Assembly: GCF_014199265.1 (NCBI RefSeq)
Contig: NZ_JACIJG010000009.1
Span: forward strand, 1-64,000
Reading direction: 5' to 3'
Length of the DNA: 64,000 nucleotides
Source of the DNA: Brucella daejeonensis
GTDB lineage: Bacteria; Pseudomonadota; Alphaproteobacteria; Rhizobiales; Rhizobiaceae
Of the stretch, positions 25,354 through 35,112 are shown one piece after another. The position numbers were made by a program, and so were the translations under genes. Positions within the stretch are counted from its first letter, which is position 1. Each line of letters starts with the position of its first letter. The notes under the pieces are model-generated. The model was not told the DNA's origin. It worked only from the letters and a program-made list of their open reading frames with translations, and did no database searches.

Positions 25354-25658
25354 TCTGTAGTTGCAACGTTATTACCGATAAGGATATCGAGGCTGTTGTG
25401 ATTGAGCTTCTCGATCAGGATTGCTGGCAACTTATTGTTCCGGGCACCGTTTATAATGTCATGTCAAAGCGCGGCCGCTGCTGTGGCTGCTTCCCAAACG
25501 TCATAGAAACCATCATAAGGGTGACTGAAGAGTATCATCTTCGTCATAACCAAATGGACGAAAACGTGGTCCAGTTCATGGATCGTGTACGTTCTCTACG
25601 TGACAAATTCGGGAGTTCATGGAATGAAAGGCGAACCAAAGGTCATCGAGCGGCTTAA
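25347..25658 (+). CDS. bfd: bacterioferritin-associated ferredoxin
   Basis: 103 residues with the Bfd [2Fe-2S] ligand pattern: C4-x-C6 near the N-terminus and C45/C48 in [10 protein letters not shown]. Bfd reduces the ferric core of bacterioferritin to release iron. It is longer than the usual ~65-70 residues because its C-terminal tail (about 30 residues, [25 protein letters not shown] split as [10 protein letters not shown] and [11 protein letters not shown]) runs 35 bases into bfr in another frame. The ATG is inside a hairpin (25328-25350), with GGGAG upstream, which may make its translation depend on the leader. Confidence 0.88.
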   Translation: MLVCSCNVITDKDIEAVVIELLDQDCWQLIVPGTVYNVMSKRGRCCGCFPNVIETIIRVTEEYHLRHNQMDENVVQFMDRVRSLRDKFGSSWNERRTKGHRAA

Positions 25659-26109
25659 CGAGGCACTGTTTCTCGAGCTTGGCGCGGTAAACCAGTACTG
25701 GCTTCATTACCGCCTGCTCAACGATTGGGGATTCACGCGTCTTGCCAAGAAGGAACGTGAAGAATCGGTCGAAGAGATGCATCACGCAGACAAGCTGATC
25801 GACCGCATCATCTTCCTCGAAGGTCACCCAAACCTTCAGACCGTTGCTCCATTGCGCATCGGCCAAAACGTCAAGGAAGTTCTGGAAGCCGACCTTGCCG
25901 GCGAATACGACGCTCGCGCTTCCTACAAGAAATCCCGCGAAATCTGTGACGATCTTGGCGATTATGTTTCCAAGCAGCTTTTCGACGAACTTCTGGCCGA
26001 TGAAGAAGGCCATATCGACTTCCTCGAAACCCAGCTCGACCTCCTCTCCAAGATCGGTGAAGAGCGTTACGGCCAGCTTAATGCTGCTCCGGCCGACCAG
26101 GCCGAGTAA
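25624..26109 (+). CDS. bfr: bacterioferritin
   Basis: 161 residues, the normal Bfr length. All di-iron ferroxidase ligands are present: E18, E51, H54, E94, E127 and H130, and the heme ligand M52. Forms a 24-subunit shell that oxidises and stores iron. Start at 25624 overlaps the end of bfd by 35 bases, so the pair is co-transcribed and perhaps co-translated. An intrinsic terminator follows at 26129-26159. Confidence 0.95.
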   Translation: MKGEPKVIERLNEALFLELGAVNQYWLHYRLLNDWGFTRLAKKEREESVEEMHHADKLIDRIIFLEGHPNLQTVAPLRIGQNVKEVLEADLAGEYDARASYKKSREICDDLGDYVSKQLFDELLADEEGHIDFLETQLDLLSKIGEERYGQLNAAPADQAE

Positions 26110-26128
26110 TAAAATCAGCGTTGCGAAT

Positions 26129-26159
26129 AAAAGCCGGGGTCTTGCGCTCCGGCTTTTTT
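26129..26159 (+). terminator. intrinsic terminator after bfr
   Basis: AAAAGCCGG (26129-26137) pairs with CCGGCTTTT (26149-26157), loop of 11 bases, followed by more T. Ends the bfd-bfr transcript. Confidence 0.9.
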
Positions 26160-26233
26160 ATTATCCCAACTTTACCGTTGCCCCTTTCTCGTGATATTGC
26201 GCGCCCAATTTTCCGAAATTCGCAGGTATTACC

Positions 26234-27547
26234 ATGAGCGCACCGCGCGTCAGTTTCGTTTCACTTGGCTGCCCGAAGGCGCTTGTGGATTCCGAACGCA
26301 TCATCACCAGCCTTCGCTCCGAAGGCTATGATATCTCCCGCAAGCATGACGGTGCCGATCTGGTGATCGTCAATACCTGCGGTTTTCTCGATTCTGCCCG
26401 CGATGAATCGCTCGACGCTATCGGTCTGGCGCTCAATGAAAACGGCAAGGTGATCGTAACGGGTTGCCTGGGGGCGGAACCCGACGTCATCCGTGAACGC
26501 CATCCAAACGTGCTCGCCATCACCGGCCCGCAGGCCTATGAAAGTGTGATGAGCGCGGTACACGAAGCAGCACCGCCCGCCCATGACCCATTTGTGGACC
26601 TTGTGCCGCCACAGGGCGTGAAACTCACCCCTCGCCACTACGCCTATCTGAAGATTTCCGAAGGTTGTTCGAATCGTTGCTCGTTCTGCATCATCCCCGC
26701 ACTACGCGGCGATCTTGTCTCGCGTCCGATTGATCAGGTGCTGCGCGAGGCAGAAAAACTGGTCAATGCCGGGGTCAAGGAACTTCTCGTCATCTCGCAG
26801 GATACGAGCGCTTACGGCCTCGATCTCAAATATCAGGAAGCAATGTGGCAGGACCGGGCGGTTCGCACCAAGTTCCTCGACCTTTCACGGGAATTGGGCC
26901 AGATGGGTATCTGGGTGCGGATGCATTATGTTTATCCCTACCCCCATGTCGATGAGGTTATCCCACTGATGGCTGAAGGCAAGATCCTGCCTTATCTCGA
27001 CATCCCCTTCCAGCACGCTTCACCAGCCGTCCTGAAAAACATGCGACGCCCAGCACATCAGGAAAAAACGTCGCGCCGCATTCAGGCATGGCGCGAAACC
27101 TGCCCCGATCTCGCCGTTCGCTCCACCTTCATCGTCGGCTATCCGGGTGAAACGGAAGAAGATTTCGAGATGCTGCTCGACTGGCTCGATGAAGCCAGGA
27201 TTGAGCGCGCCGGTTGCTTCAAGTATGAACCGGTCAAGGGAGCGAAAGCCAATGATCTCGGCCTGGAACAGGTTCCGGAAGAAGTCAAGGAAGCCCGCTG
27301 GCATCGTTTTATGGCCAAGCAGCAGCAGATTTCCACCAATCTTCTCAAGAAAAAGGTCGGCAAGCGTCTGCCAGTCATCATCGATGAAGCGAATGGCACA
27401 GTCGGCAAGGGCCGCACCCGTTACGACGCGCCGGAAATCGATGGAAGCGTTCATATCCAGTCGCGTCGCCCGTTGCGTGTCGGCGACATCGTAACGGTAA
27501 AAATCGAAGCGAGTGATGCCTACGACCTGCACGGGATCGCGGTCTGA
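26234..27547 (+). CDS. rimO: ribosomal protein S12 methylthiotransferase
   Basis: 437 residues. N-terminal UPF0004 cluster cysteines C13, C49 and C78. Radical-SAM motif C145-x3-C149-x2-C152 (CSNRCSFC). C-terminal TRAM domain ending [10 protein letters not shown]. The methylthiolation target is the conserved aspartate of S12, and the loop sequences ([13 protein letters not shown]) mark RimO rather than MiaB. The next gene overlaps its stop (TGATG). Confidence 0.95.
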   Translation: MSAPRVSFVSLGCPKALVDSERIITSLRSEGYDISRKHDGADLVIVNTCGFLDSARDESLDAIGLALNENGKVIVTGCLGAEPDVIRERHPNVLAITGPQAYESVMSAVHEAAPPAHDPFVDLVPPQGVKLTPRHYAYLKISEGCSNRCSFCIIPALRGDLVSRPIDQVLREAEKLVNAGVKELLVISQDTSAYGLDLKYQEAMWQDRAVRTKFLDLSRELGQMGIWVRMHYVYPYPHVDEVIPLMAEGKILPYLDIPFQHASPAVLKNMRRPAHQEKTSRRIQAWRETCPDLAVRSTFIVGYPGETEEDFEMLLDWLDEARIERAGCFKYEPVKGAKANDLGLEQVPEEVKEARWHRFMAKQQQISTNLLKKKVGKRLPVIIDEANGTVGKGRTRYDAPEIDGSVHIQSRRPLRVGDIVTVKIEASDAYDLHGIAV

Positions 27548-28014
27548 TGGAGAAAGATGCAGCCATATTCATAAGAAAAGCCGGGCTCGCGGATGTGACG
27601 GTAATCGTCGCCATGCTTGCCGACGACGCACTTGGGGCGCAACGCGAAGACACACGCTTTCCGCTGCGCGATGAATATCGCAACGCCTTCGCCGCTATCG
27701 ACGCGGACCCGAACCAGTTGCTTGCGGTCGTCGAGCGTGACCGTGAGATAATCGGCTGCATGCAGATCAGCTTCATTCCGGGCCTCTCCCGGCTGGGCCT
27801 GTGGCGCGGTCAGATTGAAAGTGTGCGCATTGCAAGCACGGTGCGCGGGGGTGGCATCGGCCGTCAAATGATCGACTGGGCGATCGCGCAATGCCGCGAA
27901 CGCGGTTGCGGCCTCGTGCAACTGACCACTGACAAGTCCCGCGCCGATGCACTGCGCTTTTATCGCTCACTCGGCTTTGTCGATAGTCATGAAGGGCTTA
28001 AGCTGACACTTTAA
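27547..28014 (+). CDS. GNAT-family N-acetyltransferase
   Basis: 155 residues, single acetyltransferase_1 domain: acetyl-CoA motif VRIASTVRGGGIGRQMIDWAI (the R/Q-x2-G-x-G/A loop near residues 97-108) and C-terminal FYRSLGF. It starts in the rimO stop (TGATG), implying coupling. An acetylation substrate cannot be predicted. A terminator follows at 28047-28067. Confidence 0.85.
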   Translation: MEKDAAIFIRKAGLADVTVIVAMLADDALGAQREDTRFPLRDEYRNAFAAIDADPNQLLAVVERDREIIGCMQISFIPGLSRLGLWRGQIESVRIASTVRGGGIGRQMIDWAIAQCRERGCGLVQLTTDKSRADALRFYRSLGFVDSHEGLKLTL

Positions 28015-28046
28015 CAAGCGTTGCAATCATATTGTTAGACAAGAAA

Positions 28047-28067
28047 AAGGGCGCTTCAAGCGCCCTT
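28047..28067. terminator. bidirectional intrinsic terminator
   Basis: AAGGGCGC and GCGCCCTT pair around TTCAA. The minus strand has a good T5 tract (for the BMP gene); the plus strand has CTTCTCTC (for the GNAT gene). Confidence 0.88.
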
Positions 28068-28091
28068 CTCTCTATCGTGGCACGCGGCTTA

Positions 28092-29159
28092 TTATTGCGG
28101 CAGCCTGTCGTCAACGCCTGCAACGTAGAAGTTCATGCCGAGCAGCGTCTTGTCATCGGCCTGTTCGCCGGCCTTCAGCCATTCCGATCCGTCCTGCTTC
28201 TTGATCGGGCCGGTAAACGGCTTCAGTTCCCCGGATTTGATCTTGGCTTCGGTTTCCTCAGCCAGCTTCTTCACGTCATCGGGCATATTCGTGTAGGGTG
28301 CCATCTTCACGAGGCCTTCCTTCATGCCCCACCAGATATTCTGGCTCTTCCAGGTTCCCTCGAGAACGGCCTTGGCACGGTCGATATAGTACGGACCCCA
28401 TTCGTCCACGACAGCGGTCAGCTGCGTGTCCGGCGCGAACTTGATCATGTCCGAGGCCTGACCGAAGGCCTTGATTCCGCGATCATGCGCTACCTGAATA
28501 GCGGCGGTGGAATCGGTATGCTGCGTGATGATATCCACGCCCTGGTCGATCAACGCTTTGGCTGCATCGGCTTCCTTGCCCGGGTCGAACCAGGAATTGG
28601 CCCAGATCACCTTGACCTTGAAATCGGGATTGACGGACTGGGCTCCCAGCATGAAGGAGTTGATGCCCTGCACGACTTCCGGAACCGGTACGGAAGCGAT
28701 ATAGCCGGCCACGCCCTTGGTGGACATCTTGGCGGCGATCACGCCCTGCACATAACGGCCTTCATAAAAGCGCGCATTATAAGCGGACATGTTATCGGCG
28801 GTCTTGTAGCCCGTCGCATGTTCAAACTTCACGTCCGGGAACTTCTTGGCGACTTTCAGCGTCGGGTCCATATAACCGAAGGACGTCGTGAAAATCAGCT
28901 TGTTGCCGGCCCGGGCAAGACGCTCGATGGAACGCTCGGCATCCGCACCTTCCGGCACGTTTTCCAGAAAGGTGGTTTCAATCTTGTCGCCGAGCGCCTC
29001 GACCAGCTCTTTTCGGGCCTGATCGTGCTGGTAGGTCCAGCCAAAATCGCCCGGAGGGCCGATATAGATGAAGCCGATCTTCAGTTTTTCTTCCGCATGA
29101 GCGGCGTTACCGAGCATAAAGCTCGCCGCTGTGGCAATTGCCATAAGCGTCTTATTCAT
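28092..29159 (-). CDS. BMP-family ABC transporter substrate-binding protein
   Basis: 355 residues from the ATG at 29159 (AAGGAG upstream), with signal peptide ending GNAAHAEE and no lipobox. The BMP/PnrA-like fold is marked by GFIYIGPPGDFGWTYQHDQAR and SFGYMDPTLKVAKKFPDVKFEHATGY. Family members bind purine nucleosides or related bases. It is 142 bases downstream of the permease gene, so it may have an extra promoter or an mRNA processing site. Substrate inferred from family only. Confidence 0.88.
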   Translation of the reverse strand: MNKTLMAIATAASFMLGNAAHAEEKLKIGFIYIGPPGDFGWTYQHDQARKELVEALGDKIETTFLENVPEGADAERSIERLARAGNKLIFTTSFGYMDPTLKVAKKFPDVKFEHATGYKTADNMSAYNARFYEGRYVQGVIAAKMSTKGVAGYIASVPVPEVVQGINSFMLGAQSVNPDFKVKVIWANSWFDPGKEADAAKALIDQGVDIITQHTDSTAAIQVAHDRGIKAFGQASDMIKFAPDTQLTAVVDEWGPYYIDRAKAVLEGTWKSQNIWWGMKEGLVKMAPYTNMPDDVKKLAEETEAKIKSGELKPFTGPIKKQDGSEWLKAGEQADDKTLLGMNFYVAGVDDRLPQ

Positions 29160-29301
29160 GATCCCTGCACTCCTTGTTGCACCCACTATTCCTTTGTTAA
29201 CACAGCATTATCCTGTGCAAAGCGCCTCGCGCCTCCGCCAGAAATTTGCTGTGCGAAACACAAACCGTTGGGAGCCGGTCCGCGTTTACCCCTTACCCGC
29301 C

Positions 29302-30222
29302 TCATCGATCCGGCACGAACGGCTTGCCGAGTGATGCCGGTGTATTCATCATCGTCAGGCGCTTGTTGCGCGAGATGATGACCAGCACCGCGATTGTCGC
29401 AATATAAGGCAATGCAGACAGGAATTGCGATGGCAACCCGAAGCCAAGCGCCTGCGCGTGAAGCTGGCCAATGGTAACGGCGCCAAACAGATATGCGCCG
29501 ATCAGCACCCGCCATGGTCGCCACGAGGCGAAAACGACAAGCGCCAGAGCTATCCAGCCACGTCCCGCCGTCATGTTTTCCACCCATTGCGGCACATAGA
29601 CCAGCGATAACTGGGCACCGGCAAGACCAGCGCAGGCACCGCCGAACAGCACAGCCAGATAACGCGTACGTACCACATGCACGCCAAGCGCATGAGCCGA
29701 ACCGTGGCTGTCGCCGATAGCACGCAAAGTGAGCCCCGCACGGGTGCGAAACAGGAACCATGCCACGCCTGCGACAAGTAGAATGGACATGTAGAAGATG
29801 GGGTCCTGGCCGAACAGAAACCGGCCCACCAAGGGAATGTCGGTCAGATAGGGAATGTGGATCGCGTTCAGCCGCACACCGGGAAGTCCGACGAAACTTT
29901 CACCCAGCAGAGCCGAGCCACCGACGCCAAGAATGGTAAGCGCAAGACCGGTCGCCACCTGATTGGTGACGAGCGTCAGGGTGAGAAAGCCAAAAACGGC
30001 CGCAAACATCATGCCGACCAGAATCGCCGCGAGAAGGCCAAGCCAGGCCGATCCCGTCATCTGCGCGATGGCGAAACCCGAAACAGCACCCATCAGCATC
30101 ATGCCCTCGACACCGAGGTTGAGGACACCGGAACGCTCCACCACCAATTCGCCGATGGCCGCAATCAAGAGCGGCGTCGCTGCGGTAGCAATCGTGAGAA
30201 TGATGGCCTGCGTCAAATCCAT
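29302..30222 (-). CDS. BMP-type ABC transporter permease, second subunit
   Basis: 306-residue branched-chain-type permease (BPD_transp_2) with about eight hydrophobic segments and family motifs LNLGVEGMMLMGAVSGF and RAIGDSHGSAHALGV. It pairs with the permease encoded 4 bases upstream. Resembles the smaller permease of nucleoside importers (YufQ/NupC type). Confidence 0.87.
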   Translation of the reverse strand: MDLTQAIILTIATAATPLLIAAIGELVVERSGVLNLGVEGMMLMGAVSGFAIAQMTGSAWLGLLAAILVGMMFAAVFGFLTLTLVTNQVATGLALTILGVGGSALLGESFVGLPGVRLNAIHIPYLTDIPLVGRFLFGQDPIFYMSILLVAGVAWFLFRTRAGLTLRAIGDSHGSAHALGVHVVRTRYLAVLFGGACAGLAGAQLSLVYVPQWVENMTAGRGWIALALVVFASWRPWRVLIGAYLFGAVTIGQLHAQALGFGLPSQFLSALPYIATIAVLVIISRNKRLTMMNTPASLGKPFVPDR

Positions 30223-30226
30223 AAGA

Positions 30227-31309
30227 TCAGGCCTTTCCTGTCTGGCGGTTCATTACCAATCGAACGCGATAGAGAATGAGCGTGTCGCAGGCGAGCACGA
30301 AGAACAGGATCATGCCCTGAAATACACGCGCGGACTTTTCCGAAATGCCGATGGCGACCTGCGCCGCTTCGCCGCCAAGATATGAAAGCGCCAGCACAAG
30401 CCCCGCCGCAATCGCTCCAAGTGGATTGAGACGCCCCAGAAAGGCAACGATGATCGCCGTGAAGCCATAGCCGGGCGAAATAACGGGACGCAATTGACCG
30501 ATAGCGCCAGACGTTTCCGCAATGCCTGCAAGTCCTGCGAGCGCGCCGGACAGGGCGAAAACGAAAAAAACCATCCTGCCCGAACTGAAACCGGCAAAGC
30601 GCCCCGCCCTCGGACTTTGACCGATTACCTTGACCTCGAAACCTTTCAGCGTGTGCTTGAGCAGAAACCAGACTACAATCGCCGCCACGATCGCGAAGAT
30701 AAAGCCCCAGTGAGCACGACCGGACGCGCTCCAGATTTCAGGCAGGACAGCGCTGTCGTTAAACTGGCGCGTTTCCGGAAAATTATAGCCTTCAGGGTTA
30801 CGCCACGGCCCGCGCACCAGCCAGTCGAGAAAAAGCTGCGCGACGTAGACGAGCATCAGGCTGGTGAGGATTTCATTGGTGTTGAGGCGCACTTTTAATA
30901 GCGCCGGGATCGACGCATAGGCTGCTCCACCTGCCATGCCCATCAGCATCATCAGGGGCAGCACGATCCATGATTCAAGATCGGGGAACATGACCGGCAG
31001 GACCGAGCCGGCAATTGCCCCCATGATGAATTGGCCTTCAGCCCCGATATTCCAGTTATTGGAAACAAAGCAGACGCAAAGGCCAACGGCGATCAGGATG
31101 AGCGGAGCCGCCTTCACCAGAAGCTCGTGCCACGACCAGATGTCCAAAAGCGGCTCGATGAAGAAAACGTAAAGCGCGTGGAGCGGGTCCTTACCCATAA
31201 TTGCGAAGGCGAGGCCACCAAAGACCAGCGTCAGCGCCAGCGCCAGTAAAGGGGAAAGTGTGCTGAACAATCTTGAAGGCTGGGGCCTTTTTACAAGCTC
31301 GATCCGCAT
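30227..31309 (-). CDS. BMP-type ABC transporter permease, first subunit
   Basis: 360 residues with about nine hydrophobic segments; NWNIGAEGQFIMGAIAGSVLP and VIGQSPRAGRFAGFSSGRM are typical of YufP/NupB-type permeases. The start codon overlaps the ATPase stop by one base; the partner permease follows after 4 bases. Confidence 0.87.
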   Translation of the reverse strand: MRIELVKRPQPSRLFSTLSPLLALALTLVFGGLAFAIMGKDPLHALYVFFIEPLLDIWSWHELLVKAAPLILIAVGLCVCFVSNNWNIGAEGQFIMGAIAGSVLPVMFPDLESWIVLPLMMLMGMAGGAAYASIPALLKVRLNTNEILTSLMLVYVAQLFLDWLVRGPWRNPEGYNFPETRQFNDSAVLPEIWSASGRAHWGFIFAIVAAIVVWFLLKHTLKGFEVKVIGQSPRAGRFAGFSSGRMVFFVFALSGALAGLAGIAETSGAIGQLRPVISPGYGFTAIIVAFLGRLNPLGAIAAGLVLALSYLGGEAAQVAIGISEKSARVFQGMILFFVLACDTLILYRVRLVMNRQTGKA

Positions 31310-32871
31310 TATGCCGCCCCCGCCTGCGTTTCGTTCGAGATGCCACCCATAAGCAACCCGATCTTTTCGAGCGTCACTTCGGCAATGGGCATCGGATCGG
31401 AGAGATGACCATGGTTCATGACGGCAATACGGTCGCTGATTTCAAGAAGCTCATCCAGATCTTGACTGATGACGAGAACGGCGGAACCCGAACGGGCAAG
31501 ATCAACGAGCGCCTGACGGATATGCGCCGCAGCCCCCGCATCCACACCCCATGTCGGCTGATTGACCATCATGACGGACGGGGCTCGATCAAGCTCGCGA
31601 CCAATGATGAACTTCTGCAGATTGCCGCCGGAAAGCGCTGAAGCGGGTGGATTTTCCACGCTTTTTCGCACATCCATCCGCTCGACGATACGCTTTGCGG
31701 CGAAGCGCAACGCACTTTCGGCAACAAGTTTCAGCTTACCGCCCCGAAGGAAGGCCCGCGCATCGGTCCTGTAGCGTGAGAGAAACAGATTGTCGGTGAG
31801 TGTCATGCCGGGCACGGCACCATGGCCGAGCCGTTCTTCCGGCACAAAGGCGGCCCCCATCATACGCCGCTCACTGATGCCGAGCCTGCCTGCATCCTTG
31901 CCGCGAATGCGTAGCGCTGATGGCGCCGATTGCAGCACCTCGCCGGAGATGGCTTCGAAAAATTCGCCCTGACCATTGCCTGCGACACCGGCAATGCCGA
32001 CGACCTCGCCCGAGGCAACCGAGAGCGAGATATCCTTCAACGCCGTCGAAAAAGGCCCGCGCGGCGGTTGCGAGAGGCCCTTGATCTCGAAAAGCGGCGC
32101 GCCTGCCACATTCGCTGCAATCGGCGCGCGCGCGACGACATTGATGTCGTTGCCCACCATCATGCGGGCGAGCGACGCCGCCGTTTCCTGACGCGGGTCG
32201 CAATGCCCTACGACCTTACCGTGACGCAACACCGTTGCGCAGTCGCAGAGCCGCTTCACCTCTTCCAGACGATGGCTGATATAGAGAATGGACTTGCCCT
32301 CGGCCTTCAAACGCTCCAACGTTTCAAAAAGCCTGTCGGCTTCCTGCGGCGTCAGCACGGAAGTCGGTTCATCGAGAATGATGAGGTCGGGTTCCTGAAG
32401 GAGGCAGCGCACGATTTCAATGCGCTGGCGCTCACCCACCGAAAGATCCCCGACATGCGCTTGCGGATCCACTGGAAGGCCATAAGTCTTGCCCACTTCC
32501 CGCGCACGTTTGGCCACCTCCGCCAAAGACAGTGAGCGATCCAGCGAAAGCGCAATGTTTTCGGCTGCGGTCAGAGAATCGAATAACGAAAAATGCTGAA
32601 AAACCATGCCTATGCCAAGTTTTCTTGCCACGGCAGGTTCATGAATGACGACGCTTTGCCCTTTCCAGACGATTTCACCATCAAGCGGCTGCAAGGCACC
32701 GAACAGCATTTTTACGAAAGTGGATTTGCCTGCGCCGTTTTCACCCAGGAGCGCATGAATCTCGCCCTCGGCGATGGTAAGATCGACCCCATCGCAGGCT
32801 TTAAGCTGACCAAAAGCTTTCGTGAGCCGGCGGACATCCAGAAGAGGCCGGTCGGTTGAGCGCGCTGACAT
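31309..32871 (-). CDS. BMP-type ABC transporter ATPase with two nucleotide-binding domains
   Basis: 520 residues with two ABC domains. The first has Walker A GENGAGKST and signature LSVGERQRIEIV. The second has the degenerate P-loop GVAGNGQGE and the signature LSGGNLQKFIIGREL. This is the standard layout of sugar and nucleoside (RbsA/YufO-like) ATPases, so the degenerate site is normal. It leads the ATPase-permease-permease-SBP operon. Confidence 0.9.
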   Translation of the reverse strand: MSARSTDRPLLDVRRLTKAFGQLKACDGVDLTIAEGEIHALLGENGAGKSTFVKMLFGALQPLDGEIVWKGQSVVIHEPAVARKLGIGMVFQHFSLFDSLTAAENIALSLDRSLSLAEVAKRAREVGKTYGLPVDPQAHVGDLSVGERQRIEIVRCLLQEPDLIILDEPTSVLTPQEADRLFETLERLKAEGKSILYISHRLEEVKRLCDCATVLRHGKVVGHCDPRQETAASLARMMVGNDINVVARAPIAANVAGAPLFEIKGLSQPPRGPFSTALKDISLSVASGEVVGIAGVAGNGQGEFFEAISGEVLQSAPSALRIRGKDAGRLGISERRMMGAAFVPEERLGHGAVPGMTLTDNLFLSRYRTDARAFLRGGKLKLVAESALRFAAKRIVERMDVRKSVENPPASALSGGNLQKFIIGRELDRAPSVMMVNQPTWGVDAGAAAHIRQALVDLARSGSAVLVISQDLDELLEISDRIAVMNHGHLSDPMPIAEVTLEKIGLLMGGISNETQAGAA

Positions 32872-32939
32872 TGTTCCCCAACGTATTTTTGAGCGACCTT
32901 ATCCAGCAAGTCTGCTCTTGAAAAGTCCAAAAGCAAGCT

Positions 32940-32961
32940 GCGGTGGATATATGCACACCGC
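32940..32961 (-). terminator. weak hairpin between qor and the ABC operon
   Basis: GCGGTG (32940-32945) pairs with CACCGC (32956-32961), loop of 10. On the minus strand the T tract is not immediate, so it is a modest candidate for ending the pcs-qor transcript. Confidence 0.4.
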
Positions 32962-32978
32962 CGCAACCTTTTCCCCAT

Positions 32979-33953
32979 TTACGGCAGCAGGATACTCGTG
33001 CCCGTCGTCTTCCGCGCTTCCAGTTCCTCATGCGCCTTGCGCGCATCCTTGAGGGCATAGGTCTGATTGATTTCGATCTTCACGACACCGCTTGTCACCA
33101 CATCGAAGAGTTCAGCCGCCGACTTTTCCAGATCGGCACGCTTGGCGATGTAATTGAAAAGTGTCGGGCGCGTCGCGAAAAGCGACCCCTTCTGTGCCAG
33201 AATACCGAGATCGAAAGGCGGAATGATACCAGACGACTGGCCGAAGCAGGCAAACATGCCAAGTGGCTTCAGGACGTCAAGCGAACCCATATAAGTGTCG
33301 CGACCGACCGAGTCGTAGACCACGTCCACGCCTTCACCGTTGGTAAGTTCACGCACCCGTTCGGCGAAGTTTTCCGTGCGGTAATTGATCACGTGATCGT
33401 AGCCATGTTTTTTGGCGAGTGCGATTTTCTCGTCCGAACCCGCCGTACCGATAACGGTTGCGCCAAGACGCCGGGCCCATTGCCCCGCAATGAGGCCCAC
33501 GCCGCCCGCCGCCGCGTGAAACAGGATCGTCTGGCCGGGTTCTACACGGAAAGTACGGCGCAGGAGATATTGCGCGGTCATGCCTTTCAGCATCATCGAG
33601 GCGGCGGTTCTGAGATCGATTGCGTCAGGTACCCTCACCAGCCTGTCCGCCGGCAGGATACGTTCGTCCGCATAGGAACCGGGCGTTGCGACGTAGGCAA
33701 CGCGGTCGCCCACATGCACATTTTCAACGCCTGCACCGACAGCGGTTACCGTGCCCGCACCCTCATTGCCGGGCGTGAACGGCATTTGCGCAGCTTTATA
33801 AAGCCCGCTGCGGAAATAGACATCGATGAAGTTCAGACCTATCGCCTCGTGACGAACCCTGGCTTCACCCGGCCCCGGCTCACCGATTTCGACGGTTTCA
33901 TATTGGAGGACTTCAGGCCCGCCAGTCTGATGAACACGAATGGCATTTATCAT
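32979..33953 (-). CDS. NADPH:quinone oxidoreductase (zeta-crystallin-like, MDR family)
   Basis: 324 residues: N-terminal GroES-like domain (residues ~1-120, GNEGAGTVTAVGAGVENVHVGDRVAY split as GNEGAGTVTAVG and VGDRVAY) and a Rossmann domain with AAAGGVGLIAGQWARRLGA. It lacks zinc-ligand cysteines, as usual for QOR. It reduces quinones with NADPH, one electron at a time in characterised members. The start overlaps the pcs stop (ATGA), so the two are coupled, an unusual partner for a lipid enzyme. Confidence 0.87.
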   Translation of the reverse strand: MINAIRVHQTGGPEVLQYETVEIGEPGPGEARVRHEAIGLNFIDVYFRSGLYKAAQMPFTPGNEGAGTVTAVGAGVENVHVGDRVAYVATPGSYADERILPADRLVRVPDAIDLRTAASMMLKGMTAQYLLRRTFRVEPGQTILFHAAAGGVGLIAGQWARRLGATVIGTAGSDEKIALAKKHGYDHVINYRTENFAERVRELTNGEGVDVVYDSVGRDTYMGSLDVLKPLGMFACFGQSSGIIPPFDLGILAQKGSLFATRPTLFNYIAKRADLEKSAAELFDVVTSGVVKIEINQTYALKDARKAHEELEARKTTGTSILLP

Positions 33954-34762
33954 GGTGCTTCTCCGGTCTTCTGCTTCTTCTCGACAACTTTTCTGGCCTT
34001 GGCGAGCGCCGCTTCACGGCCGAGGCTCGGGAAAAGCTGCATGATCGCGCCAATGAAATAGATGTATAGTCCGGTGACGGAAATGCCGATGCGAACCCAG
34101 AGCGGCGCATCAAGCATGTAATAAAGCGCGATGATGCCGGATGCACACCACAGCAGGAAAATCGTCAGATTAAGCGGGCGCAGCCGCACGACACGCACCG
34201 GATGGAGGAAATTGATCGGCAGGAAAGACAGGATCGCCGAGATCACAACCGTTGCAAAAGCGACCCATTCGCCCGGCTTGACGATAAAGAGCGTGAACAC
34301 CACCATGTTCCAGACGACGGGAAAACCCTTGAAGAAGTTTTCCTTCGTCTTCATGCCCGTATCGGCATAATAGATCGCGCTGGAAACCACGATGATCGCA
34401 CCGGATAAGAAGGACAGATTCGTCCCCATGAACCCGCTCTGATAGAGAGCGAAAGCCGGGATCAGAACATAGGTGACATAATCGATGATATTGTCGAGCA
34501 TTTCGCCGGACCAGTTCGGCAAAACGTATTTGACTTCGAGCTTGCGTGCGATGGGCCCGTCGATGCCGTCCACGAACAGCGCCAGCCCGAGCCACCACCA
34601 CATGGCCGTATAGCGCCCGTCGCTGGCTGCCACGATGGACAGAAACGCCAGAAACGAACCCGATGCCGTGAGAAGATGAACCGAAAACGCCTTGGCTTGC
34701 GGCGCGGTGACTTTCTTGGCTTTTAGTTTTCCGGTCAGTCTGGTTTTCACGCTGTCCGCCAT
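33950..34762 (-). CDS. pcs: phosphatidylcholine synthase
   Basis: 270 residues, integral membrane CDP-alcohol phosphotransferase. The catalytic pattern reads DGIDGPIARKLEVKYV...GEMLDNIIDY, the variant D-G-x2-A-R-x(n)-G-x3-D-x3-D typical of Pcs. It condenses CDP-diacylglycerol with choline to phosphatidylcholine, a major lipid of Rhizobiales envelopes and needed for Brucella virulence. I start it at the MADSVKT ATG (34762); the frame is open further up but that segment is unlike the family. Confidence 0.92.
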   Translation of the reverse strand: MADSVKTRLTGKLKAKKVTAPQAKAFSVHLLTASGSFLAFLSIVAASDGRYTAMWWWLGLALFVDGIDGPIARKLEVKYVLPNWSGEMLDNIIDYVTYVLIPAFALYQSGFMGTNLSFLSGAIIVVSSAIYYADTGMKTKENFFKGFPVVWNMVVFTLFIVKPGEWVAFATVVISAILSFLPINFLHPVRVVRLRPLNLTIFLLWCASGIIALYYMLDAPLWVRIGISVTGLYIYFIGAIMQLFPSLGREAALAKARKVVEKKQKTGEAP

Positions 34763-35112
34763 TTCAAGTTGTCGCCGTGTAGATTCCGCCCAAATTGCTC
34801 CTAGAGACGGCGAATAGATACAATCTGTTGGACACGCATACACCAAACAATCCGACGTCCCCAATCTTCAAGACCAGTCATGTGCTTTTTTCCCTGAAAA
34901 AAGTCACCGATCTTGCAGAAGCTTTCACTGAATAAGAGCAAAAGAGCAAGTAAGGCATGAGGCAAATCCGCCATAATCCCACGGAAGAATGGCCTTTTGG
35001 CCGCAATTTGGTTTAAGTGCCGGTCAAAACTATCCGGCAGGAATCATCTCACCGCAGACAAGCGACCGCGAGTGATCACGGGACCGCCATTCTGGATCAG
35101 GGACGCAACACG
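34763..35112. other. intergenic region between pcs and ubiH-like gene
   Basis: 350 bases with divergent promoters presumed. A CTTTTTT/AAAAAAG hairpin lies at 34885-34903. No gene or clear operator seen. Confidence 0.6.

Noticed and set aside
28032-29378. 448-codon plus-strand frame
   Set aside because: Antisense of the BMP binding-protein gene; composition is that of a shadow.
32943-34061. 372-codon plus-strand frame
   Set aside because: Antisense of the quinone oxidoreductase.
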